Made by a program: the position numbers and the translations under genes
Shown here: piece after piece, positions 22,904-34,992 of the stretch
Layout of the letters: each line of letters starts with the position of its first letter
Numbering within the stretch: position 1 is the stretch's first letter
Source of the DNA: Calycina herbarum
Taxonomy: Eukaryota; Ascomycota; Leotiomycetes; Helotiales; Pezizellaceae
Direction of reading: 5' to 3'
Assembly (NCBI GenBank): GCA_001414485.1
Contig: LLEY01000012.1
Location: 1 to 64,000 of the forward strand
DNA: 64,000 bases
Notes under the pieces: generated by a model
Told to the model about the DNA's origin: nothing
Databases searched by the model: none
The model's input: the letters and a program-made list of their open reading frames with translations, nothing else

Positions 22904-23723
22904 TTATCGCAGCTCACGGCAACGCTAACACCCCCTCCGGTCTCAACGCTACAAACATTAGGTTTTGCAACATGGCTTTGGGCATCGGAAATAATTCTGA
23001 ATGACACCCTCGTCTCAGAATTTCTTACAAACACAAAATCAATGGGCATCACTTCGGTGTACGCTCTCATCAACCGGGACATAGGAAACCCAGCGTGGGA
23101 AAATTTCGTGGGAAGTGCAATGGAAATGCCATGCGGGTGGAGGCATTATTTGGTGACGCTCAGTGGATTGTTGGGGAGGAGGTACCAACTTTGGATAGTC
23201 AATTTGAGTGGATTACAAAATACCAGGGCAGTGCCGGAGCGGGGAGGGAATTCATGTTGATGTTGAGGTATGAGTTCATCGTCCGCTTTCCCCCCCAGCA
23301 TATGTGGGAACAAATTCACCAGCCAATATGTAATTGTGTTAAAAGCCATGGTCCCTCCCTACATGGTCCACAAATCAAGCTTCACACCTCCTCTCCTTCC
23401 AGGCGATCATTGTCCAAATCGGCGCTCTAGGAAAGAGCCTCTCTTTACCCGTCACCGCCGACCTCCCCTTTTGGGCATCTGAAATTGTCCTTCCAGCAAG
23501 CCAAACTCTCGATCTTTGGGTTCTTTCCGTGATCGACAGCGCAGTCTTCATGACTTACCGCAACACAGCTTCTCAAATTCTCGACATCGCAAAAGCCGCG
23601 CTCGAGGCGGGAAAGAAGAGTGGGAAGGTGTGGTTGGCGGTGGAAACTAGAGATGTTGTTGAGGGTAGGCTCATTAGCTATTTCGGGAAGAATAGAGAAG
23701 TGCTCCTGGAGGATTTCTTCTGA
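22904..23723 (+). pseudogene. Frameshifted TIM-barrel-like protein remnant
   Basis: Three coding segments follow one another in different frames. Segment one (from about 22904) includes LGFATWLWASEIILNDT and MGITSVYALINRD. Segment two (about 23110-23240) includes EALFGDAQWIVGEE. Segment three begins GEGIHVDVE and crosses a plausible 135-bp intron (23268-23402) into AIIVQIGALGKSLSLPV, FWASE, MTYRNTASQILDIAK and VWLAVETRDVVE, ending at 23723. Strand-helix alternation with GIHVDVE and MTYRN resembles uncharacterised secreted hydrolases with a TIM-barrel fold; this is inference. There is no start codon, and a stop lies at 22901. The left end sits about 375 bp from TE1, so the 5' part may have been lost with the insertion. 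Confidence 0.55.
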
Positions 23724-24704
23724 CTCATATGAAGGTAGCTTTGCGGGGATTGCCGTCCATGATTACGATGGTTTGATTGCCCTTGGTTGATTTTCAGTAT
23801 ATTTGAGCGTGGGAAGGTTATATTGTTTGCTTTGCATCAAGATATATTCCTGTGTCTCTGGGTGTCAAAAATAAGTGAGAATATGCTGATGGGCAATATT
23901 CCAGCTCGATTAGATTGACGGGTACTGTCTGATAGGGATGAGCGCGAGACCCTGCCGGTCAGTGCGGTTGGTCAACGCACCTGCTCTATCAGACAATGTG
24001 CGAGTTTCTAGAACAACGATTTTTGTTCTCTAAGAGGTTTAGAACAATCAGAGGTCGAATTTATGCTTCTCCTAAACCTTCTCGCATGTTAATTGAGAGT
24101 CTTTTATCATCCCCGAAGTAATAGGCAGCCCGGAACTCCAAGCCTTGTTTGTCTCACAAAAATCAAGCACAAAAGTATCATAAGCCATTTCATTTTTTCC
24201 CAACTCCTAACCCTACAAACACCTTTCCATTTCCATTTCCCATTCCATCTGTCATTTCCATCACATGCCTGGTCCATGTCCCATTCCATCCCATATTCCA
24301 CTTTCCTGTCATCCTTGAAATGGAATAAAAAGAGAAAAACAGACAACAACCACAATCGCGCGTTCCGGGTATACATGCAAAAGACGGAGAGAGCCTGTGT
24401 ACAGAAAGAAAGAAAGAAAGAAAGAAAGAAGCCGCCAGCCGAACCAACCAAACCCAGGCTAGACAGAAAAACCCCCCTTAGCGCTGGGCAGACGTAAAAT
24501 TTTTCCTTCCCACAGAAACATGCAGGAAAGAGAGAAGTGAGAACCAGACCCATAAAGTACAAGAAAGAGAGAGAAAATATCAACAAACCACAACCCCTTA
24601 CACATACATATCATAAAACCACTCCCTCCTTTCCTATTCACATTCCATCATATCCGCTATCTTCAATCCTCGTGTAAGCTTTCGAAAAGTGTTGAAGAAT
24701 TGAA
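23724..24704. other. Intergenic region with simple repeats
   Basis: This holds the stem-loop at 23926-23995, a pyrimidine-rich block near 24190-24310 and an (AAAG)n run near 24406-24430. It also includes the 3' flank of the transcription factor gene. No gene was seen. Confidence 0.5.
23926..23995. repeat. Nested stem-loop
   Basis: TGTCTGATAG (23926-23935) pairs perfectly with CTATCAGACA (23986-23995). Inside, GTGC(G)GTTG (23962-23970) pairs with CAACGCAC (23973-23980) with one bulged base. It does not fit a tRNA cloverleaf. It could be a tiny MITE or a structured RNA element. Confidence 0.6.
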
Positions 24705-27700
24705 TCAAGTTAGCGATTGTCCACCCACAAGCGAGATGCAATTCGTAAGTAAAAGCGCCGCCTCATGCAACAACTCCCATCTCGTCTTCTCAAACGTCGT
24801 TCTCAACACCATCAACAACCCACTGCAAGCATTAAAACCCGATAGATTCTTGAGTTCCTCTGGCGAATCCACACTGCCGAATTTTCGAAGGTAGGCACGC
24901 ATGTCACGGACTTGAGCATCAAAGTCGTAGGCTGCTGGAACGGGGCCAGTAGTAGGTCCTTCGAGAGCAAAGCCATAAGACCAGACGATTAATGCGGCGA
25001 AGTAGGTAGTCCATGGTCGATTGAGGAGAGGGTCATCACGAGCTGAGTACTCGAATTTCGGATCATCGAAACCGCCGTGCATGTTGGGGATGGTGTCTGG
25101 GAGGAGGACGGTCTTCAGGAATTGGAGGGCGTACCAGGTAGCATCTCGAGCTTTGGCTGTGGGTGCCCAGTTGTCCTTCATTCGTCGTTGAACGCTGTTA
25201 AGATCTTGGGAGCCGATTGTGCGACCAAGAAGTCTCTTGGCTCTTGCGTAGATTTGACAATCGACGATATCGACGTGCATTGCCATGTGAGCAAGGTGGT
25301 GCAGAACGGTCCTACCCTGGAATACAACGTTCTCTTCCTTCTTCTCGATGTACATGTATGGTCCAGGTACTTTGCCCCCAGCGCTGCGGGTCATGGATCT
25401 GTCAAAGTCCTTTCTCCATGAATCGAAGGCACGTGTGAGTGAACTTCGCCATTTATCACGACCACCAAGAGCTTGAGAAACTCCAAGTGAGTTGACTTGA
25501 AGATCTCGTTGATTCATGTGCCAACTGACGCTGAGCAAACCAGCCATAAGAATCGTTCTTCCAAATGAATTTGTCCGAACCTCCGAGCCATTAAGAGTCC
25601 GCTTAAGGCCTTCCAAGAAGGAGATTGGTTTGACACCGTTGGATTGTAAGCTGGCTTCGATCCTACCAACCTCGGCACTGTTTGTAGCGTTCCACAGAGC
25701 TTCGTCGCAAGGAAGTGGAAGTCTCATTTCATGAGCAACCATAACCGTCGAATGTCCAAACATGGTGGCGTGAGTTGAATCGATGACAAATGCCGCAAAG
25801 GCTGCTCTTCGGGTCGCCTCATTCGTAATCCAATGATTCCACCACTCGTCAGGGGTATTAGAGCCGGATGCAGAGGAGTGACGAGATCCATTTGGTCCTT
25901 GCTTGTCGTCTCTTACACTTGGCGGGGAGTCGAGGGCAGATCTGCCGATAAGTGAACTTCCACGTCTCATCAAGGTAATGGTTGTTGCGTGATGAATGTG
26001 GGCTCGTTCGTGTAGTGCTCGGGTTGAATACATCTTTTCGTAGAGTTCCAACAAGAGAAGGGCTTGGAAAACCCACAACTTTGCTGGAGGTCGGAAATGG
26101 TAATCGCTGAATATCTGATTGCAACACACAAAGTCAGTACAGTTTCTCCTCATATTAGATCAACGGATGGTACGAACCTCCCATCTCAAGTGCCAAGCCA
26201 AGAAGTTCGATAGCTCAGCACCAGCTTGAGTAACCTCATAACCATGTATCTTGTCCAAACACGAAGCACCAATAGCCATCATAGCAATCAGAAGGAGATT
26301 TGGGGTCTTATCCGGCGAGAAAGTTGGCTTGTGCACTATGAGCGTGTTAGTATCTATAGAAAGCCGGGGGATTATGAGGAACATACGAATTGGAACTTGT
26401 TCACTAAAATGATACCAATAACTTCCGATATAAGTTTGCATCATCTTCCGGCTCATCATATGACTGTCAACATTGCGATCGCCCTCGAGAAGATTTTCCT
26501 TTTGCTTTGCAACTGGTGTATGATCTCCCTCGTTAAATCGCTCCTTGATGAGGTCAATGATTTGCTGGCTTTTCTCTTCAGAGAGCACAGTTTCCGGGAG
26601 ACTGGTGTCAAGAAGACTAGTGACAGCCATTGGATGATGCGGTTGCTGATTCGGAGGAAAGAATCCTGGGAGGTTCGCATCATTGGCAAAATATGGTGCA
26701 TAGTATTGGTTCTGCGCGTCAGAGTACCTTTGGAGGTGGTCAGCAGATGACAGGTGGATCATTGTAGCGGGGGTTCTCAACTTACGCTGCATAACCTTGC
26801 GGTCCCATGTGGCTCATTGGTGAGGAATTTTCAAGTTGCTGATTGCTAAACAAATATGCAACGAAATCCTCGGGAATAGCAAAAGGAGATCGGCTATAGC
26901 CTTCACCGCCAAAAACGGGCATGGTGTTTGGCGCATTCATCTGGTCCAGCATCATCATCTCAGGGCCAGATTGCTGATGGTGCATAGAATCATTCGGATA
27001 CTCGGCAGGTATTGAAGTTGGGTATGTTGGTTCTGATTCTCGACCTGCCGATGCAGTTGTTGCAGAAGTTGGAAATCCAGGAGGCGGGAGGCTGAAAGTA
27101 GGAAAGTTTTGCTGAGGGACATATGTTTGAGGACTAGCATGGCTAGAATGGTAGCCCTGGGTGTTTGATCCAGCATTGACAAGGCCATATGGCGCGGTCT
27201 GCAAAGAAGGCCTGGAGAATTCAGTAGGTTTGGTCGCATCAGAAACACCAAAACTTGAATGGCGGGGTGGTCGATTGCCAGAAAGGGCGCTTGGTTGAAC
27301 CTTTTCTCTTGGAATGTTGTCGCTATTAGATCTCTTAAAACCTCCTGCGGGATGGAAGCTTTCACTATTAGTAGATGCAACACCAGAATATGTTCCTGAA
27401 GATGCATTTGTGACGGGAGAGTAAGGACTAGCAGTCATTTCATGGGGCGAGTGATATTGTAACTGGCTTGTTCGCGACTTTCCTGCTAAGCTCAAGCTTG
27501 GTCTCATTACCTCTGGGGAGGAGGAGCCATGCATTGATAACGGCTTTCCAGTTTCCGTGATTGGAGAGTGGTTGTGTCCTAACATGGAGTCTTTTCTGTG
27601 CAGTTGGGAGCCCTTTGCTGTATGTCTTTCTCTGTGTCTGTTTCTCAGGTCTTGTCTGACAAAGGTTCGGACGCAGTCTGGAAAGTCGCAGTTGTAGATC

Positions 27701-28121
27701 TGTTTGGGTTGGTGGTTAAGCTGGTGGCGATATCTGTGAATTCAATAATTAGCAAACAAACCAAAAGTGAGGCCGATCTAACTCACAGATGCTCAGCTCT
27801 AGAGTAGCTCTTCCCACAACCAGGTTCCGGACATTCAAACTTCTTGTCTAATCCCTTCCGGCTTCGTCTTCTCTTTCTTGAGGGACCATCAGTTCCAGAA
27901 GAATGGCCGTCAGGACCATCTACAGGGGAAGTATCTCCATTCTCATCCTTATTGCTACTTTCGCGACTGCGGCGCCGACCGCGATTCTTGTCATCTTTTG
28001 CCTGGCCCTGTGGAGTTGGGTCTGGAAGCTGCGCCATATTGACGTTGTTTGGAGTGTCCTTTTGCGACATGATCTTGCTGGCAGGGAAAGGGTGCGTTTG
28101 TGGTGCCAGAATCGAAGTCAT
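24705..28121 (-). CDS. C2H2 plus fungal_trans transcription factor (1063 aa)
   Basis: Sequence-specific nuclear regulator. Five exons on the minus strand: 28121-27787, 27733-26786, 26727-26387, 26335-26178 and 26114-24705. Introns are 51-63 bp with proper donors and branch sites. The N-terminus is basic (RKRRRSRKGLDKK). Two C2H2 fingers follow, CPEPGCGKSYSRAEHLYRH and CDFPDCVRTFVRQDLRNRH, the first split by intron 1 in frame. A long Ser/Pro/Gln-rich disordered region comes next. The fungal_trans domain then contains VPILHKPTF, LLIAMMAIGA, and a long helical middle-homology region to the C-terminus. This order matches the Klf1/Rsf2/AmdX-type class. An exceptionally long upstream region (4 kb) suggests complex control. 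The target is unknown. Confidence 0.93.
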
Positions 28122-31100
28122 AGTCTGTTGTGGTGTCGGAATGTTTTGAGGGGGAAAATTAGGACATCAAATCGGAGCCCGTCTCGGCGTCCAACAGCAA
28201 CAAGCAGTCGAATTACATGTATAAACTAGTTACTGTCAGAGACATATTTTCACTTTACTTGGAGATCTCGTTCTGCGAATTTCATTTGGAAGCTTGGATG
28301 CGATTGGCGCGGCGCAATTTTTTCCAAAGAGGGACCTCGGACTTACAGCAGACCTGTACGTACTGCGAAAAGCTCCAAGGAAACCGAACAGGCAGGTTTC
28401 AATCGCTTCTACTCTCTCATGTACAATTTTAATTGAGCTTGACGTCCTCTATAGCATGGCGGAGAATTTCATTTGGTTTCGCAGATGCAAAATGTAGGCG
28501 CAATGGATTTTGGCGGGGTTGAGGTTGGGCGCGTTCGCGAAGTCGAGTGGCACGATCGGGTAGCTTAGGGGAATGAAGCACGAGATGCGGAGGTGGAGGC
28601 GGAAAGACAACAGTTCGTACGATGCAAGGCAACACAACACGGTGCAACGAGGGACAGTGTGAAGGAGTGAGGTCGTAAATAGGTGGGCAGAGGAGTGGAG
28701 TGGAGTAGATCGTGGAGGTTGCGTGTGGGATGAGGACTTGGGTCGCTGGGTGAAATAGTGCTGTGCTGTGCTGTGCTGTGCTATGCTGTACTTGTAGGAT
28801 GGGATGGGATGAGAGTTGGACAAAGCTCGAGGCTGTGGGGGTTTTGATGCGGGCGGGATCCAGCTGCTATTTAGACTCTCTGGGCCCGTGGAGGTTCGCA
28901 GCTGGGCACCGGCTTCAGGGATTGAGGTAGCTTAGCTTGGGCGCAATGGGGGACGGTTTAGAGCAAAACTGGGGCCGCGTGTGCCAGGATCGCCCAAAAG
29001 AACGCTGGGAAATACGCCACGAGCTGCAGAATCCGATTGTACGGGGGTGGACCCGGGTCCGGTAGCGCAGGTTGGTGGACAATTGAAGACTCGTCACTCG
29101 CAGGAACAATGTGAATATTTCGAGGAGGAGCTTGGGAGGTCGCTAGCTTGAGAGGTCGCTAGCTTGAGCTTGGGCTTGGTAGCTAGAAAGCTGTAGATGA
29201 ACAGTAGAAGGAAACCAAACTGTGTATTGATCTAGAGAGGTCGTCTAATTTGACATTTACATTTCTAGCTTGGAGATTTGACAGGTTGTGGTAGAAAGAG
29301 GCTTGAGACCGTCACCGAGAGGAATGTAAGACTAGAGGTAGATCGAATCGAAATGGCCCAATAAAGTAATTATCGCAAATGCTTAGAGACAGAGCAGCCG
29401 TGGAGAGACAGAAAGCTGTGGAAAATCATGCAGAGGAGAGCAAACGAGGAGAAGTACTCAAATGTACTTGCAGTCTAACAGAAAAGTTGTCCTGTGACCC
29501 ATCTCTTCTCTTTTTCTCCTGCAGCGCTTTGCACCTGCACATAACCTAGCCCTTGTATAAAAAGAATTCGTCTCGTATCGGACACTTCCCTTCTTCAAGT
29601 CCCGCAAAAATGGGAACAGAGCATCTACCTCTCAATAATTGTCTTGTTGAAACCTGCCTCGCCGAGTACCCGGACTGGCCGAAGACTCGAAAAGAATGGT
29701 CAGAATTTGGAGATAGGCTTACAAGCAACGACGTAAAAACGTATACGGCAAACCTTCCCGAAGGCGCCTTCTGCCCTCGCAAGTCACCGCTTTTGTAACC
29801 TAAACGGGTTGGTAAGTGGTTCTCGCCTCCCCCCGCCAAAAATATTACGCCTTGGGAAAGTTTAGTTGTCGACAGGGACATGGGTGACCCACCCATTGGC
29901 ACTTCCCCCCCAGAGAAACGCAGCAGGCCGAAAAGGGGGGAGAGGGGAGCCAAAGCCGTGGCTGTCTCCAACCACCACCTTTTCCTGTCAATGCCTCACA
30001 ACATCCATCCAAATTTCGAACCATCTGGTTCGCCTGGTTAAAACCCCTCATGCCGTCAGGTGTTGCTTTACCGTCTGCCGCTTGTCTCAATAAGACCGGA
30101 AATCGGTCTGGTCTCGCTACGGCAAAATACTGCAAAGGGGGATTGAGGCTTGTTTAACTTCCGGTAGTGAGAATTGATTTTCGAATAATAACCCGCAAGT
30201 GTTGAATTATCCATGTCGTAGCTAGGTACCTTGTACATGCTCGATGTACGAAGTAGTATCCAGATGGAAGGCAATGCCATCCCCAGAATTTTCGTAGCCG
30301 CAGTTGCCCCTCGATTTGTACTTGCTCCTGCATGGAGTGAGGGGTTCTTCACACCCTCAAGCCCCAACCAATGCCCCCATGATAAATCAAGCCAAATCGA
30401 CCAGCAAAGAGGTACAAATTGACCAAGTACAAGTACACGTCAAATCTTCAGCAGCTGCGTCGATTTTGCATGAACGGTATAGACAATCCACCTCTTGTTT
30501 GCAGTTGTTTCTCGCTCTCTTTTCCCTGCTCATTTCTCGGTTGTATCTGGTTGTTACACTAAGCCATGAGAGATGAAAGGTGGCTTGCAGCCCTGGTCTG
30601 TGGAGAAGATCCCTACTCTCTGCCTTGTGCTTTGGTATTACCAAGGGCATGTTGAGTTGACCAAGTGGTTTTCTACCGTCCATTTCCAGATGCGAAACTG
30701 TTACCACATGGCGTCTTGGTTTTCATCTTTCCTTCTCTGACACTTGTCGAGAAGATCATCATTTTCCCTTTCTCTCCCGCTCTTTCTTTTCTCAGCGAAC
30801 TGCTGGCTGATCTCGATTCAGGAAAATGGACTGGCCTACAAGAACTCCGCTTGTATTGGCAATTGCTCATCGTCGCCTGGGCACTACTCGGATCCTCGCA
30901 TGTAAACATTCTCCAACAAAAGGGAAAAAGCAAACGTTCGTCATGGAAAGAAAGAGCTAGGGAAGCTTGCAAGGAAGGAACGTCGAGGGACAGCGAAGTA
31001 GAATTGCGTGGTCCAAGCAAGTGCAAGCAAAATATCTTTCGGTTTCATACTTGCTTTTTTGAAGAATTTTTCGGCTTCGAATCCTTCCATTTGCGTCAGC

Positions 31101-32088
31101 AATGGACGGGTTTGGGGCGGCAAGACCGGCCTCTCAATCTCTCCTCTCTCGCGCCAATCTGGGGATGACTGGGGGAGTTGAGAAGGCTGAGACTGGGGTA
31201 GAAAATTCTTCAAGCTTTTGCCTTTCGCCTGACCAGCTTGAAGATGTGGGATGAGAGCTGATTTGCACGATCCATCAGGGCAGGCTTGCCAGAGACCGGA
31301 GGCTGGGTCTTGGCTGCTTATGCAGCGAACGAGTGTGCAGGAAATATATGCAGGCCAGATAGGAAAAGGACGTATGAGACAGCCAGGTAGAGGAGAAGCA
31401 CCAGGAAAATTCTCAACCAGAAAAAAGACGCAGAATGAGACGATCAGACCAGTTTGAGGGAGTTGAAGGGACCAGAAAATGACGCAGATTTTGATTAATG
31501 TTGGCCCGACGAAGCCCAAAGAAAGAATGAGAAGATGAAGATACAGCACTCAGGTACGGGCGATCGAAGGATCAAGAGTTGATTGCTGGAGGACTCGGAG
31601 TTGAGTTGGTTGGAGCGTAAGTGACTGCAGCTGACCGGAGAAGAAATCCGACGCGCCTTAGCGTGATTTTTCGTGTCCCTCTGGGCTGAGAGTGAGGGAA
31701 CAAGAAATGAGGGTATCTCGAGAAAAAGTGAGCACCTCCTGGAACACCCAAAAAAAAAGAGGACAAGAGAAACCGAGGTACTCTTCATCGGGACTTTTTC
31801 TTTAGTCGAAAACAGTGATTCTGGTATCTTCAAGCATGTTGATACTAAATAATCATGTTCCTTCAGATAATTGCACGCCCCTTCACACGACACGATCCAT
31901 CTAGCCTCGGAGCGGATCTAATCTTCCTCAGGCTTGCTGCACCTCAGCCTTTCACATCACAACCACAACTTGAAAGAGCAGAGCATTGACTTACTGTGTT
32001 CCAAATTGGAAGATATTCCCACTCTTTGACGATCATAAATTGCTGCAATATTGTTACATCTTTGCAGTCAATCGCACCCCTCTCCATC
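28122..32088. other. 4-kb gene-free divergent region
   Basis: This lies between the divergent transcription factor and SAP30-like genes. Contents are a CTGTG pentanucleotide run near 28764-28790, a doubled GAGGTCGCTAGCTTGA near 29135-29165, GC-rich blocks, and short open frames such as 30665-31168 (GTG start, no domain). I see no supported gene. Long 5' UTRs, upstream ORFs, or unmodelled non-coding RNA are the likeliest content. Confidence 0.5.
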
Positions 32089-32750
32089 ATGCCACCAGCA
32101 AAATCCAAACCACAGCCTGACGACTCGAGGTCCGAGGCCAGCAGCAGCACCAAGGAGAAGCACGGAAATACCACCAACAACGTCAATGGCAAAGCTCGAC
32201 GAGGAGGAGGAGCTGTCGCAGCTGGAAGTTCTCTCCGAGATGTCGTGAATGCAGGACAAAACAATCCCACTACGGCAGCTTCAGGAACTGTACCTGTCGA
32301 CACTGCGCCTGGTGTAAATAACCCCCCACTCCATACAATGGCCAGGAACCCTCATTAACTTTCCTGTGACAGCTCCAATGGACCAGTTTCGATCCTGCTA
32401 TTCTCCATGGATACCGATACGATTATCGCCTGAATACACCAGCAGCATTTAATAAACCATATAATCAGCTTGTGCTCGCTCGGTCGCCAATAGGCAGAAT
32501 GTCACCGACTATGGCTAGGCGGAAGGATCAACGGAGACAAGGCAGTGACCAACTGGCCAACTCTGTACGCAAACACTTCAACAGTATGGGTATAATTGAG
32601 AACGAGGTTGTTGTGGGTTTCTTGTACAAAGTCCGATGGCAAGGTAAGGCTTCAAAAACTTAGTCATTGTTGGGAAACCATGAGACTGACATTCTTTTAG
32701 ACAAGAACTTCCGAATGCGATTTGCTCCTTCGAGACCTGCCCCTCGATAA
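32089..32750 (+). CDS. SAP30-like subunit of a Sin3/Rpd3 histone deacetylase complex
   Basis: Likely bridging subunit that binds Sin3 in a nuclear corepressor. Exons are 32089-32313, 32373-32643 and 32701-32750, giving 181 aa. Donors are GTAAAT and GTAAGG. The acceptors follow TTAACTTTCCTGTGACAG and CTGACATTCTTTTAG. The first 75 residues are basic and Ser/Gly/Asn-rich. The conserved part starts LQWTSFDPAILHGYRYDYRL and ends in SVRKHFNSMGIIENEVVVGF-LYKVR-FRMRF. This fits the Sin3-binding domain of SAP30, with a basic segment then a helix followed by N-E-x-x-V-x-x-F-x-Y. The assignment is by motif recognition; a short fungal SAP30-like protein of this size is usual. Confidence 0.78.
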
Positions 32751-33246
32751 TCGAGAAATATTCGGGCCCTTTCCGTATATAAAATATCATCTGTCGGGCG
32801 TTTGAGGATTGGGGTTCTATGGATCATGGACAGGGAGTAAATGGCGTATATATTCAAGGCCTTGATACCCATACCGTAAGGACACGGCATTTTTGGTTTC
32901 TCCAGCAGGAATATTGCAGCTCTAAGGCTTGGGTGGTACCTTCTCAATGGAAGGGTTTCCAATGGTTTAATAGTTGTGTTGCACTTGCAACGGGAAATAA
33001 CAAATGGCATCGCATCTTCAGACATATTCAGCTTGTCCTGTTTTAATTTTGAGAAAACATATTCTAAGTCGAAGAAAGTCGGTATTTCAAATTTCAATAT
33101 ACCCCTCCTATTCAAACGATTGTTCTCGTGTACTCGTACGCCATCAGTCTGTAGCGCATGTCGAGGACCCCTTCTCCAAATTTTCGTCGAGAAGAATTCT
33201 ATCAGCATGTCGAGCTTAGAAACACCAATTAATTATATTTCCAATA
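32751..33246. other. Intergenic region before TE2
   Basis: 3' flank of the SAP30-like gene, running into the TA target of TE2 at 33245-33246. No gene was seen. Confidence 0.5.
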
Positions 33247-34493
33247 ACGTGGTATACCAGGACCTCGTGATTATCAGGACCTCGTGAATTTTTTCCCTAC
33301 CCCACTACCTCCAACTTTAACACGCGTTTTCTCAACAACTACCTAATGGAATCTCAAACCCAAGAAGCTCGAATTATCCTAGCTATCGAAGCTATTCGAT
33401 CATCTAAACGAATAAACCGTAGTAAAGCTGCGAAGCTATACAGAGTCCCTTATTCTACACTTACCGATAGAATGGCTGGTCGAACTACTCTTAGCGAACG
33501 CCGGCTAGCAAATCATAAAATAACTATAATAGAAGAGGAGGTGATTATTCAAAATATACTTGATCTAGATACGAGAGGATTTGCGCCCTAGCTAGGTAGT
33601 GTAGAAGATATAGCAAATTATATACTCGAGTCGTGTGGAGGATAACGCGTCGGAAAGAACTAGGCATAACGATTTATACAACGACGTCTAGAACTAAAGA
33701 CGCGTTTTAATCGCGTTTACGATTTCTAAAGGGCCTTGTACGAAGATCCTGAGCTAATTAGCGCGTGGTTTCGACTAGTAGAGAATATGCGGGCGAAATA
33801 TAGGATCTAAGACTGCGATTTCTACAACTTTGACAAGACTGGTTTTATAATAGGTGTTATCTACGCTAGAATGGTTGTTACACACGCTGATCGACGTGGC
33901 AGAGGTAAGGCTGTCTAGCCAGGCAATCGGGAATGGGCTACAGCAATTGTCTATATTAATAGAGAGGGTTCAAGCATCCCTCCATTCTTAGTAGTTCAAG
34001 GGAAAAATCACCTTACTAGTTAGTATACTAAGGGCGGTCTTCCTAATAACTGGGTTATTAAACCAACTAGTAATAGATGGACCAACAATGAGACAGGCTT
34101 GGAATAGCTAGAACACTTCGATAAGCATACTCGTGGTTATATAAAAGGGCTATATCGAATGTTAGTTCTAGATAGGCATAAGAGTTATAAATCAGCAGCA
34201 TTCCAAGAGTATTACAAGTTATACAACATTATTACTCTTTGCCTACCTCCTTATTCGTCTCATCTAACCCAGCCACTCGACGTTGGGTGTTTTAGTGTTC
34301 TTAAACGCATATACAGGCGTCAAATCGAGACCTTTATTAAGGCTTATATAAACCATATTACCAAGGTCGAGTTCTTTCTTACGTTTCACATAGCCTATAA
34401 CCAGTTAATAACAACCTAAAACGCTAAAGCTGGGTTCTGTAGAGCTGGTCTAGTGCCTCTAGAACCCTAGACTATGATCTTAAAGCTTGATGT

Positions 34494-34776
34494 TGTGATG
34501 GAACCATCAGGAATTGATCGGAATGATCGGAATTGGAATTGCCGAGTCTACGTGCCGAATGGGATACGATACGGATGTTGTTTCAGGATTTAGAATAGCT
34601 AGATGGCTCTGGACTTACTATTGTCTGAACCTCTTGTAAATAGCTGCCTCCTCTCTATCGGGAAAGACCAATTTGGTCTTTTCCTTCGTATCAGAGCCTA
34701 GTATTCGGGTATGTCATTCTATCGAACGCACTTCCATATGCCTCTTTTGTAGTAGTATCCGTTTCGTGCTGTTACA
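34494..34776 (+). repeat. 5' LTR of the gypsy element
   Basis: 283 bp, begins TGTGATGG and ends GTTACA. It differs from the 3' LTR at four sites, each T here and C there: one CpA and three CpG contexts. It contains a palindrome, AAAGACCAATTTGGTCTTT (34663-34681), whose right half matches the primer-binding site. Confidence 0.95.
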
Positions 34777-34778
34777 TT

Positions 34779-34791
34779 AAAAGACCAAATT
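34779..34791 (+). other. Primer-binding site, probable self-priming type
   Basis: AAAAGACCAAATT starts two bases after the LTR. It is the exact reverse complement of AATTTGGTCTTTT at 34670-34682 inside the LTR. No complement of a tRNA 3' end (TGG start) is seen. In Tf1/sushi-type elements the 5' end of the element's own RNA primes minus-strand synthesis, and this arrangement fits that. Confidence 0.75.
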
Positions 34792-34992
34792 CGACTCCGC
34801 CGGGGACGGCCTGTTATAATATCTCACTCGAGCGCGCCGGCGTACTTGCTTCGAATTCGATTCGGCCTAGATTCGGATCAGTATATCGACAACCTCAAAT
34901 AGCCAGGTAATCAGAGACCACCTGGACGGCCAGTGACACCGGGGTTTGGTGTCTGAACAGTTAGCTGGTAAAATCGTAGGCGGTTCTTACGT

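Noticed and set aside
23926..23995. tRNA gene
   Set aside because: A 10-bp outer stem and a single inner hairpin; no anticodon and T-arm arrangement.
30665..31168. 167-codon open frame in the long intergenic region
   Set aside because: GTG start, no domain, no splice context and composition unlike neighbouring genes.
34777..34800. tRNA-primed primer-binding site
   Set aside because: No TGG-initiated complement of a tRNA 3' end at the LTR boundary, while a 13-nt self-complement is exact.
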